DNA of 64,000 nt. It comes from DAIMZI01 sp036734025. GTDB taxonomy: Bacteria > Pseudomonadota > Alphaproteobacteria > Rhizobiales > Rhodomicrobiaceae. The notes under the pieces were generated by a model that was not told the origin of the DNA, made no database searches, and saw nothing but the letters and a program-made list of their open reading frames with translations. The position numbers and the translations under genes are program-made. The DNA lies in assembly GCA_036734025.1 (NCBI GenBank), contig DAIMZI010000007.1, forward strand, positions 54,081 to 118,080, written 5' to 3'. The stretch's first letter is position 1. Each line of letters opens with the position of its first letter. Positions 1 to 8,936 of the stretch are shown here, piece after piece.

Positions 1-200
1 CGAGGTCTCGGCCTGACGTGTCGGCCAAGGCGGCTGTGCCCCTTCTGGTGGGCCGACAGATCTCCAGCAAATGCCTGAATGCGCGTGATCGCAGTGTCGT
101 TCTCAAGGCCCCGAATGCCATGAGCCTGTGTAATCGCGGCCACAATCTCACACTGGCCAAATTTTTCTAAAATCAAGCTGCAATCATCCAGTTTAATCAT
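1..200 (-). CDS. possible partial hypothetical protein running off the left edge
   Basis: Read on the minus strand, an ATG at 200 opens a frame of 66 codons with no stop before the window edge. I do not recognise the product. Its first codons are unusually AT-rich (ATT, AAA, TTA, GAA, AAA, TTT) compared with the GC-rich third positions of neighbouring genes, so it is either recently acquired or not a gene. There is no strong Shine-Dalgarno sequence; an AAGGT lies about 11 bases upstream. It would be divergent from the bactofilin gene. The call rests only on the open frame. Confidence 0.3.
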   Translation of the reverse strand, partial: MIKLDDCSLILEKFGQCEIVAAITQAHGIRGLENDTAITRIQAFAGDLSAHQKGHSRLGRHVRPRP

Positions 201-462
201 GACAGGGCAGGACCTTGTGGCTATGCTGCGCGCCACGTTGTGATGGAATACTTGCCCGCACAGTTTTGTCGTACTGGTTCAAGCGGATAACGGGCTTTGT
301 GCGGTATGGATGGTCAGCGCCGAAGAGGCGGCCATCAGGTGCCGGTCGGGGTGGGCCGGAAGCGGGTGTTAGTGAGATGGGTGGTGGCGTTCAGTGGCGT
401 TCGGTAAGGCGCACGGGGATCGTCTCCAGGAAGTTAGGCATCGACAAAAAACAGAGAGTGAT

Positions 463-966
463 ATGAGTAACTTCGACCAAAAGCCAATCCTCAAGACGAC
501 AAGCAAGGTGACTACCAGCGCAACGACTCAGCCGAGCCCGGCCTCGCCAGGCGCACCGATGGCAGGCCCCGGCGCAGTGGCCCCGCGCGGCCCCGGCATG
601 CGCACCGGCGATCGCGTCGCGCCTTCGATCATCGGCGAGGATCTCGCGATAGCGGGTAACGTCATCTCCAAGGGCGAAGTGCAGGTGGACGGCCAGATCC
701 AGGGAGACGTGCATTGCGCGTCCCTGATCGTCAATGAAAAGGCCGAGATCACGGGCGGTATCGTCGCCGAGGATGTCGTCGTGCGTGGCCGCGTCATGGG
801 TTCCATTCGCGGCGTGCGCGTGACCTTGCAGGCCAGTTCGCATGTCGAAGGCGATGTCTTTCACAAGTCTCTCGCCATCGAACAGGGTGCGTTCTTTGAA
901 GGCAAGTCGCGCCGCGACGAAGACCCGATCGCCAGTGCGCCCAAGCTGGAAATGCCACAGATCTGA
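463..966 (+). CDS. bactofilin (polymer-forming cytoskeletal protein)
   Basis: This is a 167-aa bactofilin, a small protein that polymerises without nucleotide into filaments or patches on the inner face of the membrane and often organises local peptidoglycan synthesis. The first ~55 residues form a Thr/Pro/Ala/Gly-rich disordered tail. The central part (about 58-145) has the short repeating beta-helix pattern of the DUF583/bactofilin domain, with turns such as QVDGQIQGDV and ITGGIVAEDVVVRGRVMG. A short charged tail follows. An upstream in-frame ATG at 394 exists, but the ATG at 463 is preceded by AGAGAG and begins the usual disordered tail. Bactofilins often neighbour an M23 peptidase; none is visible here. 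Confidence 0.9.
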   Translation: MSNFDQKPILKTTSKVTTSATTQPSPASPGAPMAGPGAVAPRGPGMRTGDRVAPSIIGEDLAIAGNVISKGEVQVDGQIQGDVHCASLIVNEKAEITGGIVAEDVVVRGRVMGSIRGVRVTLQASSHVEGDVFHKSLAIEQGAFFEGKSRRDEDPIASAPKLEMPQI

Positions 967-979
967 TGCTGCTTGCGCT

Positions 980-1000
980 GGCGCGGCCCGGTGCCGCGCC
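980..1000 (+). terminator. possible terminator hairpin after the bactofilin gene
   Basis: A GGCGCGG / CCGCGCC inverted repeat (980-986 and 994-1000) with a 7-base loop begins 14 bases after the bactofilin stop. No T-tract follows, so intrinsic termination is uncertain. Confidence 0.25.
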
Positions 1001-1080
1001 CTCGGGCGGGTAAAAATCGTCACCGGGATCAGCGCCGGGCCGAAAACGGCTTGGTACTGGTCTCTTGCCGGCTGCCAGCC

Positions 1081-1404
1081 TCACAGCTGGCCGAGACGGC
1101 TCAGGACGTCGCGCGGGATCTTGTACTGGTGGATGATCTGTTTTTCATCGCGAAAGCCCGCAAGCTCGCGCTGGATAAAAAATTCCCAGACCGCGCGCGC
1201 AGCCTGACGCAGCAGGGCCTCGCGCGCATCGGCCGAGCCGCCCGTCTCGTCGTGTTCGCGCAGGCGCTCAAGCGCAGCGTCCACACGTTCGCTGAGCCGG
1301 GCGAGCGTGGCGGCCTTCTCTGCCAGCAACTCATGCTCCAGCCGCTCGGCCCCGCTTTCGGCCAGCCGGTCGGCGCGCCGGATCAGGTCCTTTTCCGCAC
1401 CCAT
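1081..1404 (-). CDS. DUF6665-like small protein
   Basis: A 107-aa acidic, helical protein. The C-terminal part has the pattern AVWEFFIQRELAGFRDEKQI followed by a Y-x-IP-x-x-V-x-x-RLG ending, which I recall from small alphaproteobacterial proteins grouped as DUF6665; function unknown. The N-terminal half is a probable amphipathic helix or coiled coil with many Leu, Glu and Arg residues. The frame extends to 1491, but the ATG at 1404 starts the conserved-looking region and the extra N-terminus looks non-coding. It lies 90 bases downstream of the DNA ligase gene on the same strand and may be the last gene of that operon. The family assignment is from memory of the motif. Confidence 0.6.
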   Translation of the reverse strand: MGAEKDLIRRADRLAESGAERLEHELLAEKAATLARLSERVDAALERLREHDETGGSADAREALLRQAARAVWEFFIQRELAGFRDEKQIIHQYKIPRDVLSRLGQL

Positions 1405-1494
1405 GCCTTCAACCCTCAAGTCTCGTATCAAGCCGGCGCACACTGCCCCAGCCGAAAAGAAATTCTCGCGCCCGCCTGATAAACCGGACATATA

Positions 1495-3090
1495 TCATCG
1501 CACATGCGCTTCCAGCGCCGCCAGACTGTCGGCTTCAGCCGCCGGCTTGTCCCATCTTATACGGCTGATCCGTGGAAACCGCATCGCCAGCCCCGATTTG
1601 TGCCGGCCAGACCTGTGCACCGCATCGAACGCCACCTCGAACACCAGCGCCTTGGCCACCTCACGCACCGGGCCGAACCGCCCGACCGTATTGTTGCGCA
1701 CCCATTTGTCGATCTCGCGCAGCTCCTCGTCGGTGAAGCCGAAATAGGCCTTGCCCACCGGCAGCAGTTCCTCGCCGCGCCACAGGCCGAACGTGTAGTC
1801 GGAATAAAATGACGAGCGTTTGCCATGGCCGCGCTGGGCATACATCAGCACGGCATCGACCAGGCGCGGATCGCGCTTCCATTTGTACCACAACCCCTTT
1901 GGCCGGCCGGCAACATAGGTGCTGTCGCGGCGCTTGATCATCAACCCCTCGATCAGGTGCGCCGGCGTCCCGGCTGTGGTCTCATCGCCGGCTGCCGAGC
2001 GCAAGGCGCCAAGTTCGTCAGCAGAGCAGAAGGAAAGAGTGTGCGACAGGCTCATGGCCGGCGGGCGCGTCGCGCCGAACCAGTCGCAAAGCCGCGACCT
2101 GCGCTCATCAAGCGGCAGCGCGCGCAAGTCCTCATCGCCCAGCTTCAGCATGTCATAGACGATCAGATGGCCAGGCAGTTCGCTGATCAGCGCCTTGCCG
2201 GGCCGTTTGCGGTTCAGCCGCTTCTGCAGGTCGTTGAAGCTGCCGAGCCGTCCATCGCGCAGCACCAGCAATTCGCCGTCCAGAACGCCGAGAAATCCGG
2301 CCTGCTCGATCACATCGGGGAAGGCGGCGCTGATATCATCGCCCGTGCGCGAGAACAGTGCACGCCCCGCTGCCGCGCTGACAAGCTGGACACGCACGCC
2401 ATCATATTTCCACTCGGCCTGATGAGTCTGCGGGCTGATCTGGTCAAGGTCGCGCTCGTCCAGCGGATGCGCCAGCATGACCGGATGAAAGATCACCGCA
2501 TCGCCGATGTCCGGCTTGGGCGCGCGCCCCTCCAGCCAGGCGAACAGCGGCCGATAGGGCGGCTCCAGCCCGTGCCAGACTTCCTCGATTTCCGCCACGT
2601 CGACCTTGCCATAGGCGGCCAGGATCTGCTTCAGGAACCGCGCCGAAACGCCGATCCGCAGGCCCCGCGTGCCGAGCTTGAGCAGCGCCCAGCGCTCGGC
2701 AGGCGTTGCATTGTCGAGCAGCAGGCCGAGATAATCACCGATTTCGGCTTTCGGCAGGCTGGCGAAACGCTCCACCACTTCATGCAGCGGCGGCAGGGCG
2801 TTCAGCCTCGGCGTGTCGCCGCGCGGCCACAGATGCGCAACGGTCTCGGAAAGTTCGCCGACATAATCATAAGACATATCGAACAGAACGGGATCGGTGC
2901 GCGCCTTGATCAGATCGCGCACCAGCGCGCTCTTGAAAAAGTCAAAACGCAATTCGCCGGCGATCGCCGCCACCGCCCAGCCGCGGTCTGGATCGGGCGT
3001 GCGCGCCAGATAGTCCTGGATCAGCGCGGCCTTGTCGCGGTTGGCATAGGTGAAGAACAGCCGGTCGAGCAGCCGAGCGAAATCATGCAT
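1495..3090 (-). CDS. ATP-dependent DNA ligase of the Lhr/Exo/PdeM cluster
   Basis: A 531-aa ATP-dependent DNA ligase that seals nicks through a ligase-AMP intermediate. An N-terminal DNA-binding region (~1-200) precedes the nucleotidyltransferase domain, with motif I EWKYDGVR and Lys228 as the predicted adenylated nucleophile. Downstream motifs include the LDGELL-type motif, the EGLMIKRRDSTY region and WYKWKR. An OB-fold domain closes the protein. It lacks LigD nuclease or primase domains. The gene starts 15 bases after the exonuclease stop, so the two are co-transcribed. In Pseudomonas putida the same Lhr, ligase, exonuclease and phosphoesterase genes form a DNA-repair cluster. Confidence 0.93.
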   Translation of the reverse strand: MHDFARLLDRLFFTYANRDKAALIQDYLARTPDPDRGWAVAAIAGELRFDFFKSALVRDLIKARTDPVLFDMSYDYVGELSETVAHLWPRGDTPRLNALPPLHEVVERFASLPKAEIGDYLGLLLDNATPAERWALLKLGTRGLRIGVSARFLKQILAAYGKVDVAEIEEVWHGLEPPYRPLFAWLEGRAPKPDIGDAVIFHPVMLAHPLDERDLDQISPQTHQAEWKYDGVRVQLVSAAAGRALFSRTGDDISAAFPDVIEQAGFLGVLDGELLVLRDGRLGSFNDLQKRLNRKRPGKALISELPGHLIVYDMLKLGDEDLRALPLDERRSRLCDWFGATRPPAMSLSHTLSFCSADELGALRSAAGDETTAGTPAHLIEGLMIKRRDSTYVAGRPKGLWYKWKRDPRLVDAVLMYAQRGHGKRSSFYSDYTFGLWRGEELLPVGKAYFGFTDEELREIDKWVRNNTVGRFGPVREVAKALVFEVAFDAVHRSGRHKSGLAMRFPRISRIRWDKPAAEADSLAALEAHVR

Positions 3091-3105
3091 CAGGCGTCTT
3101 TCCCG

Positions 3106-4119
3106 TCAGGCATGGGCATCCTCGTCATACCCAAGCAATGAAAGCGCCTGGGCCTTCAGCCCGTTCTGGCGCAACTGATGGACCAGCGCATCCTCTCGCC
3201 CATGCGTCACCCACACCTCCCGAGCGCAGACCTCGCTGATGGTTGCCAGCAGATCATCCCAGTCGCAATGATCCGACAGGATGATCGGCAACTCGACCCG
3301 GCGCTGCTTGGCCCGCGCGCGGATCTGCATCCAGCCCGAGGCCATTGCCGTCACCACATCGGGCAGACGCCGCGACCAGCGATCGGTGAGCGCGCCGGGG
3401 GGACACAGCACGATCTCACCGCGCAAGTCCTCGCGCGCCACCGACGACACCGGCGCCAGCGGCCCCAGCGCGATGCCGCGGCGCTCATAAAGCTCGCAAA
3501 GCCTCACGAGGGCGCCGTGCAGATAGATCGGCCGGTCATGACCGGCGTCGCGCAAGCAGCGGATCAGCCGCTGGCATTTTCCCAGCGCATAGACGCCGAC
3601 CGCATGGCAGCGGTGAGGGAACTGGCGCAGTGAGGTGATCAGCTTGTCGATCTCGCCGTCAACGGGCGGCGAGCGAAAGACCGGCAGGCCGAACGTGGCT
3701 TCGGTGACGAAGACATCGCACGCCACCGGCTCGAACGGCGCGCAGGTGGGGTCCGGCGCGCGTTTGAAATCGCCCGAGACGACAAGACGCGAACCCTCAT
3801 ATTCCAGAAGGATCTGCGCGCTGCCAAGAATGTGGCCAGCGGGGTGAAAGCTGATCCTGACGCCGCTGGTGTGCGTAAATTCGCCGTATCTCATGGCAAT
3901 CGTCGTCTGAGCAAACTCGGGCGAGTTACGGCACGCCATGATATCCAGTGTCTCGGGCGTCGCCATGACACAGGTATGGCCGGCGCGGGCATGATCGGCA
4001 TGGCCGTGGGTTATCAGCGCGTGTCGCACCGGGCGCACGGGGTCGATATACAGGCTGGCGGGCCGGCAATAGAGGCCTTCGGGCCGCACTTCCATCCATG
4101 TGTTCGGGTGACTGGACAC
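3106..4119 (-). CDS. ligase-associated DNA exonuclease, metallo-beta-lactamase fold
   Basis: About 337 aa, of the SNM1/beta-CASP-like group found beside ATP-dependent DNA ligases. The metal-binding HxHxDH motif reads THGHADHARAGH (His38, His40, Asp42, His43). A second metal ligand appears in FHPAGHILGSAQ, followed by SGDFKR and a C-terminal SDHCDW ... THG segment typical of the family. It is expected to trim DNA ends before sealing. The frame opens at 4158, which would overlap the divergent helicase gene. I prefer the GTG at 4119, which leaves a 32-base gap to the helicase start and gives the usual short lead into the WMEVRPEGLYC segment. Confidence 0.9.
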   Translation of the reverse strand: MSSHPNTWMEVRPEGLYCRPASLYIDPVRPVRHALITHGHADHARAGHTCVMATPETLDIMACRNSPEFAQTTIAMRYGEFTHTSGVRISFHPAGHILGSAQILLEYEGSRLVVSGDFKRAPDPTCAPFEPVACDVFVTEATFGLPVFRSPPVDGEIDKLITSLRQFPHRCHAVGVYALGKCQRLIRCLRDAGHDRPIYLHGALVRLCELYERRGIALGPLAPVSSVAREDLRGEIVLCPPGALTDRWSRRLPDVVTAMASGWMQIRARAKQRRVELPIILSDHCDWDDLLATISEVCAREVWVTHGREDALVHQLRQNGLKAQALSLLGYDEDAHA

Positions 4120-4151
4120 GATTGACTCAGCTTGATTTTCCCAGAGGTTCG

Positions 4152-6623
4152 ATGACACGGGCTCAGACCGAACCAGCCTATGAGATACCCGACAAGGTCA
4201 TGCGCTGGTTCACTGCCCGTGGCTGGACGATACACGATCACCAGCGCGCCATGCTAAGGGCCTTCGCGTTGCAGCGCTCGACGCTGCTGGTGGCGCCGAC
4301 GGGCGGCGGCAAGACGCTGGCCGGGCTGCTGCCCTCGCTGATCGACATCGCCGCAACGCGCACCGATATGCTGCACACGCTTTATATCTCACCGCTGAAG
4401 GCGCTGACCAACGATATCCAGCGCAATCTGATGCGCCCGATCGCCGAGATGGAGCTTGAGGTCAGTGTCGAAAGCCGCACCGGCGACACGCCCGCCCACA
4501 AGCGCCAGCGCCAGCGCCGCACGCCCCCGAACATTCTGCTGACCACGCCCGAATCGCTGATGCTGATGCTGTCCTACACCGATGCGCCGCGCCTGTTTGG
4601 CGGGCTGCGCGCGGTGGTGGTCGATGAAGCCCACAGTTTCGCCCACACCAAGCGTGGCGACTTCACCGCGCTGGCGCTGGCGCGGCTGCGGGCGCTGAGC
4701 CCGGACCATGTGCGCTTTGGCCTGTCGGCGACCGTGGCGCAGCCGGCTGAACTGGCCGCGTGGCTGGGCGCGACCGGCACGCCGGCTGAAACCTTCATTG
4801 CCAGCGCGCCGGTCAGGCCGGATATCTCGGTGCTGGAGGCCAGCGCGCCGCTGCCTTATGGCGGCTTCATGGCGCGCTATGCCATCCCGGAAATCTATGC
4901 CGCGATCCGCGCGGCCCGCACCTCGCTGATCTTCGTCAACACGCGCGCCCAGGCCGAACTGCTGCTTCAGCTCTTGTGGGAAGTGAACGAGGAGGGGCTG
5001 GAGATCACGCTTTATCATGGTTCGCTGGCGCGCGAGCAGCGGCGCAAGACCGAGGCGATGATGGCGGCCGGCGCCTTGCGCGCGGTGGTGGCCACATCGG
5101 CGCTGGAACTGGGCATCGACTGGGGCGATGTCGATCTTGTGATCCATGTTGGCGCGCCGAAGGGCGTCAGCCGCCTGCTGCAACGCATCGGGCGCTCCAA
5201 TCACCGGCTGAACGAGCCGAGCCGCGCGCTGCTGGTGCCGACCAACCGTTTCGAAATGCTGGAATGTCTGGCGGCGCTGAAGGCCATCGAGCTTGGCGAA
5301 CTCGATGATGTGGAGCGCCCGGCGCCCTCGCTCGACGTCGTCATCCAGTATATTCTCAATTGCGCGTGTTCGGCCCCGCTCGACCCTGAAAGCCTGCATG
5401 CGCAGATATGCTCCGCGCCGCCTTATGCAGGGCTGGACCGGGCAATGTTCGAGAGGCTCTTGCGCTTTGCCGTGGATGGCGGCTCGGTGCTGCGCCAGTA
5501 TGACCGGTATCGCCGGCTCAAGCCGGACGACAACGGACTGTGGCAGCTGGCATCGCCGGCCGTGGCGCGGCGGCATCGCCAGAACATCGGCACCATCGTC
5601 GAGGCGGCCCGGCTGCGCGTCAAAAAGATGTACGGGCCAAAGACCGGGCGCATTCTCGGCGAGATCGAGGAATATTTCGCTCAAGGTCTGACCCCCGGCG
5701 ATACGTTCCTGTTTGCCGGCGAGGTGCTCAGCTTCGAGCGCGTGCGCGAGATGACCCTTGAGGCCAGGCCAAGCGGGTCGGGCGTACCCAAGATCCCGAG
5801 CTATGTCGGCGGTCAGATGCCGCTTTCCACCTATCTGGCGGACGGCGTGCGCGCGGTGCTGGCCAATCCCGATGGATGGAGCCGGCTGCCGCCGCTGGTG
5901 CGCGAGTGGCTGGACCTTCAGGCGCGGTTCTCGCTGATCCCGGATGGCAGCACCATGATGATCGAGCATTTCCCACGTCACGGCATGCGCCATACTGTGT
6001 TCTACACTTTCGAGGGGCGGCGCGCCAACCAGACGCTCGGCATGCTGATCACCCGGCGCATGGAACGCATGGGGCTGAAGCCCATCAGCTTCGTGATCTC
6101 CGATTATGGACTGGCTATCACCGGGCTCGAGCGGATCGGCGCGGAAGATGTCGGCGCATTCCTGTCGCCCGACATACTGGGCGATGAGCTGGAGGAATGG
6201 GTCGCCGACTCGCCCATGCTGAAGCGCGCCTTCAGGCAGGTGGCGACCGTCGCCGGTCTGACCGAACAGTCCCATGCCGGCGAGCGGCGGAGCATGAAAC
6301 AGGTGACGTTCAGCACCGACCTGATCTATGACGTGCTGCGCCGCCACGAACCTGACCATGTGCTGTTGCAGGTCACGCGGCGCGAGGCCGAACAGGAACT
6401 CCTCGATCTTCAGCGTCTGTCGCGCATGCTGACACGTTTCAATGGCCGCTGGCGGCTGCAGGACCTGAGGCGGCCATCGCCGCTGTCCATTCCGATGCTC
6501 ATGCAGGTGAGGGCCGATCAGGTTCGCGGGGAGGGCATCGAAGCCTTGCTGGCCCAGGGCGGGCTACATGATGAGGCAGAGCAGATCATGGAGGATGCGC
6601 GTGCCGCGCTGGAGCAAAGCTGA
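4152..6623 (+). CDS. ligase-associated DEAH-box helicase (Lhr-like)
   Basis: An 823-aa superfamily 2 ATP-dependent helicase of the Lhr type found with ATP-dependent ligase. Walker A is APTGGGKT (Lys54), Walker B is VVDEAHSF (DEAH at 158-161), motif III is LSATVAQP, and motif VI is QRIGRSNHR. The C-terminal half carries the Lhr winged-helix and core region. It translocates on single-stranded DNA and unwinds duplexes during repair. I place the start at ATG 4152 after AGAGGTTCG rather than at 4098, because the upstream codons overlap the divergent exonuclease. It overlaps the start of the phosphoesterase gene, so the two are translationally linked. Confidence 0.93.
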   Translation: MTRAQTEPAYEIPDKVMRWFTARGWTIHDHQRAMLRAFALQRSTLLVAPTGGGKTLAGLLPSLIDIAATRTDMLHTLYISPLKALTNDIQRNLMRPIAEMELEVSVESRTGDTPAHKRQRQRRTPPNILLTTPESLMLMLSYTDAPRLFGGLRAVVVDEAHSFAHTKRGDFTALALARLRALSPDHVRFGLSATVAQPAELAAWLGATGTPAETFIASAPVRPDISVLEASAPLPYGGFMARYAIPEIYAAIRAARTSLIFVNTRAQAELLLQLLWEVNEEGLEITLYHGSLAREQRRKTEAMMAAGALRAVVATSALELGIDWGDVDLVIHVGAPKGVSRLLQRIGRSNHRLNEPSRALLVPTNRFEMLECLAALKAIELGELDDVERPAPSLDVVIQYILNCACSAPLDPESLHAQICSAPPYAGLDRAMFERLLRFAVDGGSVLRQYDRYRRLKPDDNGLWQLASPAVARRHRQNIGTIVEAARLRVKKMYGPKTGRILGEIEEYFAQGLTPGDTFLFAGEVLSFERVREMTLEARPSGSGVPKIPSYVGGQMPLSTYLADGVRAVLANPDGWSRLPPLVREWLDLQARFSLIPDGSTMMIEHFPRHGMRHTVFYTFEGRRANQTLGMLITRRMERMGLKPISFVISDYGLAITGLERIGAEDVGAFLSPDILGDELEEWVADSPMLKRAFRQVATVAGLTEQSHAGERRSMKQVTFSTDLIYDVLRRHEPDHVLLQVTRREAEQELLDLQRLSRMLTRFNGRWRLQDLRRPSPLSIPMLMQVRADQVRGEGIEALLAQGGLHDEAEQIMEDARAALEQS

Positions 6624-7299
6624 AGCGGACCGCACCCGGCTGGATATCACCTTTGCCGGCACATGCCTGACGCTTGATGGCAGCGGCGCGCTCTATCTCG
6701 CCGACAGCCGCACGCTGGTCGTGTCCGATCTGCATCTGGAAAAAGGTTCGTTCTATGCGGCACGCGGTGTCCCGGTACCCGTTTGCGACACGCGCGAAAC
6801 GCTGGCGCGCCTGAGCGCTGTCATCCGCGCCTATGAGCCGCGGCGAGTGATCTGCCTCGGCGACAGTTTCCATGATGCGAATGCGGGCTTGCGCATGGCC
6901 GGCGATGACCTGCGCTCGGTTCATGAGATGGCACGATGTGTCGCGGACTGGGTGTGGATTGCCGGGAACCATGACCCGCAGCCGCCGGCGCATCTGCCGG
7001 GCCGGTTTTCGCACGATGCGCGGATCGGGCGGCTGATCTTGCGCCATCAGCCCGGGCCTGATCCGGACTCAAGTCAGATCATTGGCCATTATCATCCCAA
7101 GGCCAAAGTGAGGCTGCGTGGCCAGAAGCTGAGCGGACGCTGTTTCGCTGCCGGTGGCCGGGTGCTGGTGATGCCGTCTTTCGGGGCGTATGCGGGCGGG
7201 CTTGAAGTCGCAGACGCGTCGCCCTGGCCAGAACTTCTGGGCGATGAGCGGGCAGTCTATCTGCTGTTTCGCAACCAGGTATGGCCGTTGCGGCAGTGA
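6601..7299 (+). CDS. pdeM: ligase-associated DNA damage response endonuclease PdeM
   Basis: About 232 aa, of the calcineurin-like metallophosphoesterase superfamily, the fourth member of the Lhr/ligase/exonuclease set. Metal-binding motifs are in order: VSDLHLEKGS (D-x-H), GDSFHD, GNHD, and IIGHYHPKA (GHxH). It probably cuts phosphodiester bonds in nucleic acids with a bound metal pair. I choose the GTG at 6601 because GGAGG at 6590-6594 lies 6 bases upstream. The in-frame ATG at 6595 abuts that GGAGG and is less likely. The start lies inside the last codons of the helicase gene. Confidence 0.9.
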   Translation: MPRWSKAEADRTRLDITFAGTCLTLDGSGALYLADSRTLVVSDLHLEKGSFYAARGVPVPVCDTRETLARLSAVIRAYEPRRVICLGDSFHDANAGLRMAGDDLRSVHEMARCVADWVWIAGNHDPQPPAHLPGRFSHDARIGRLILRHQPGPDPDSSQIIGHYHPKAKVRLRGQKLSGRCFAAGGRVLVMPSFGAYAGGLEVADASPWPELLGDERAVYLLFRNQVWPLRQ

Positions 7300-7352
7300 T
7301 CCGCCCGGCGCAGTGCGGCGTCGGGCGGAGTGCTTGTGCGCGTTTCGGCCGC

Positions 7353-7928
7353 TCAGGCGGCCGGCATCGTCATCTTCGGCAGGTCGAGGACCGCCATCAT
7401 GAAGCCATTGCCGTCTTCCAGCGCTTCGCTCCATAGCGAAACATAAGTCGGCACACCGGGCACCACGCGCCCGACCACATCGCCATGGTCGAATTGCAGC
7501 ACCGCATCATATTTCTTGGCGATGCGCTGCATCTTGCGGTTTTCCAGCAGGCAGTTCATGTAGAGCCGGGTGATGCCGCGGTTGCGGGCCGAGCGAACGA
7601 TACGCCCCAGCAATTCCGTGCCGATGCCTTTGTTTTGATAGCCGGGCTCCACGGAAAAGGCGGCCTCGGCCTTTGCACTCCAGCCGTCGCCTATCTGGCG
7701 CAATTCGGCCGCCGCGCGAATATCGCCCTGTTCGAAATAGCCGTGGACGAGGCTTTTATATTCGTCGATGCGGCTGGCATAATCGCGGATGAACTCATCC
7801 TTGACGGGCATGCCGAAACGCAGCCTGCGGTTTTCCGCATCCAGCCTCAGCAGGTGGTCGCGGAACTTGTTGGTCTCCGACGGCCACAATTTGCGAAATG
7901 TTCCTCCCCAGAATTGAGATCCAGTCAT
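7353..7928 (-). CDS. GNAT family N-acetyltransferase
   Basis: A 191-aa GNAT-fold acetyltransferase with unknown substrate. The acetyl-CoA pyrophosphate-binding motif A reads VEPGYQNKGIGTELLGRI, fitting the Q/R-x-x-G-x-G/A signature. The segment RNRGITRLYMNCLLENRKMQ corresponds to the following beta-alpha unit. The C-terminal ~30 residues (LWSEALEDGNGFMMAVLDL) look like an added strand and helix. It is convergent with pdeM and followed upstream by about 1 kb without a clear gene, so it appears to be a single-gene unit. Confidence 0.85.
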   Translation of the reverse strand: MTGSQFWGGTFRKLWPSETNKFRDHLLRLDAENRRLRFGMPVKDEFIRDYASRIDEYKSLVHGYFEQGDIRAAAELRQIGDGWSAKAEAAFSVEPGYQNKGIGTELLGRIVRSARNRGITRLYMNCLLENRKMQRIAKKYDAVLQFDHGDVVGRVVPGVPTYVSLWSEALEDGNGFMMAVLDLPKMTMPAA

Positions 7929-8936
7929 GGGAACCTCTCCCGGGTTGTGCGCGCCTTGCTAGAGATTGCTGCGCGATTGGATAAGTCAGCAAGGCTTGCT
8001 TTTCGCGCCTGCGAAAGCCTCTTGCTGCACTGCATCATCTGGCAATGAATATGGCGTCGGCAAGACCCGATTGCCATGGTGGGGCAATTCGACGAGGAAA
8101 AATGGCGCATGGCAAACATGCGGTTTCTGCGCAGCTTGATTGCTGCCCGACGTCAGGGCGCCATCGTGAATGATTGGGATTACTTGTGGGGTGATGTCTA
8201 TCGGAATCCAAAATTGGCCGGATCCCGATGGGGGTGAGGATCCGGCCGTTTTGGGCACTAGAGAGGGAGAGGACTGGGCAACGAAAACACCAGTTGATCT
8301 GACCGGATTTTCAATGCCGTGTCCCATACGAGATACTATACACAACGCATACGCAACAAAGCTTTGCGCAGCCGGCCTGAGCTTCACGCGTTAAGCGGAC
8401 ATGCCGCGTTATGGCGCAGCCGCTCCGGCCGCTGAGATGCAACCCTAGGAGATGGGACGCGGGGCTCTAATCGGCCCCTGACCGCGCGGCGGCCTTTACG
8501 CCCAATGACACGGAAGATGCATCAGCGAACGAATTGAAGCCCGAAGGCTGGCCCAGCAACAGTGTTGTTGACGGGCATGCTGATGTTTGGTCTTTGTGTC
8601 ATGTCAGCTTCGATCGCTGGGGGACGATCTCTGCCGTGTGCAGCAACATCGAACCTGGGTTGCAATCTCCAGATGTCTGCATCCTATACGCGAAACACGC
8701 TAAAGTGCAACCCATAATTTATGCAATTACAGATTGTGGAAAACCCTCTGTACCCCGAAAGCCGCACCTGTCAGAATCCCATATCGCGGCGGGACTTGCC
8801 GACTTGAAGGGCCTTGGTGCCCGGACTACCTGACACCCAAAATAGGCAGGGGTGCCGCGCCGAATAGTTTCTTGTCTGATGTCGGCCGTGATCCACGGCC
8901 CCTGTTCAGCGCGATGATAAGATAGGCATAAAGTTC
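7929..8936. other. 1 kb stretch without a supportable gene
   Basis: No frame here has a recognisable domain or a convincing ribosome binding site. It holds a strong hairpin at 8208-8254, listed separately, and an inverted pair GGGTTGCA (8657-8664) / TGCAACCC (8706-8713) with a 41-base loop. The 3' part must contain the promoter of the exchanger gene at 8937. An unannotated RNA is possible, but I find no tmRNA, RNase P or SRP signature. Confidence 0.5.
8208..8254. terminator. long hairpin followed by TTTT, terminator-like
   Basis: Arms at 8208-8225 and 8238-8254 pair through a perfect GGCCGGATCC / GGATCCGGCC core, extended by CCAAAA / TTTTGG with one small bulge; the loop is 12 bases. The A-rich start and T-rich end would make it terminator-like on either strand. 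No gene ends nearby, which is odd for a terminator. Confidence 0.4.

Noticed and set aside
4389..6359. 656-aa frame on the minus strand
   Set aside because: Lies wholly antisense to the Lhr helicase, with His/Gln/Arg-rich composition typical of a shadow frame of a GC-rich gene.
7986..8387. 133-aa frame on the minus strand
   Set aside because: No motif or SD, and it crosses the strong hairpin at 8208-8254.
7929..8936. tmRNA, RNase P RNA or 4.5S RNA
   Set aside because: I looked for their conserved core motifs on both strands and found none.
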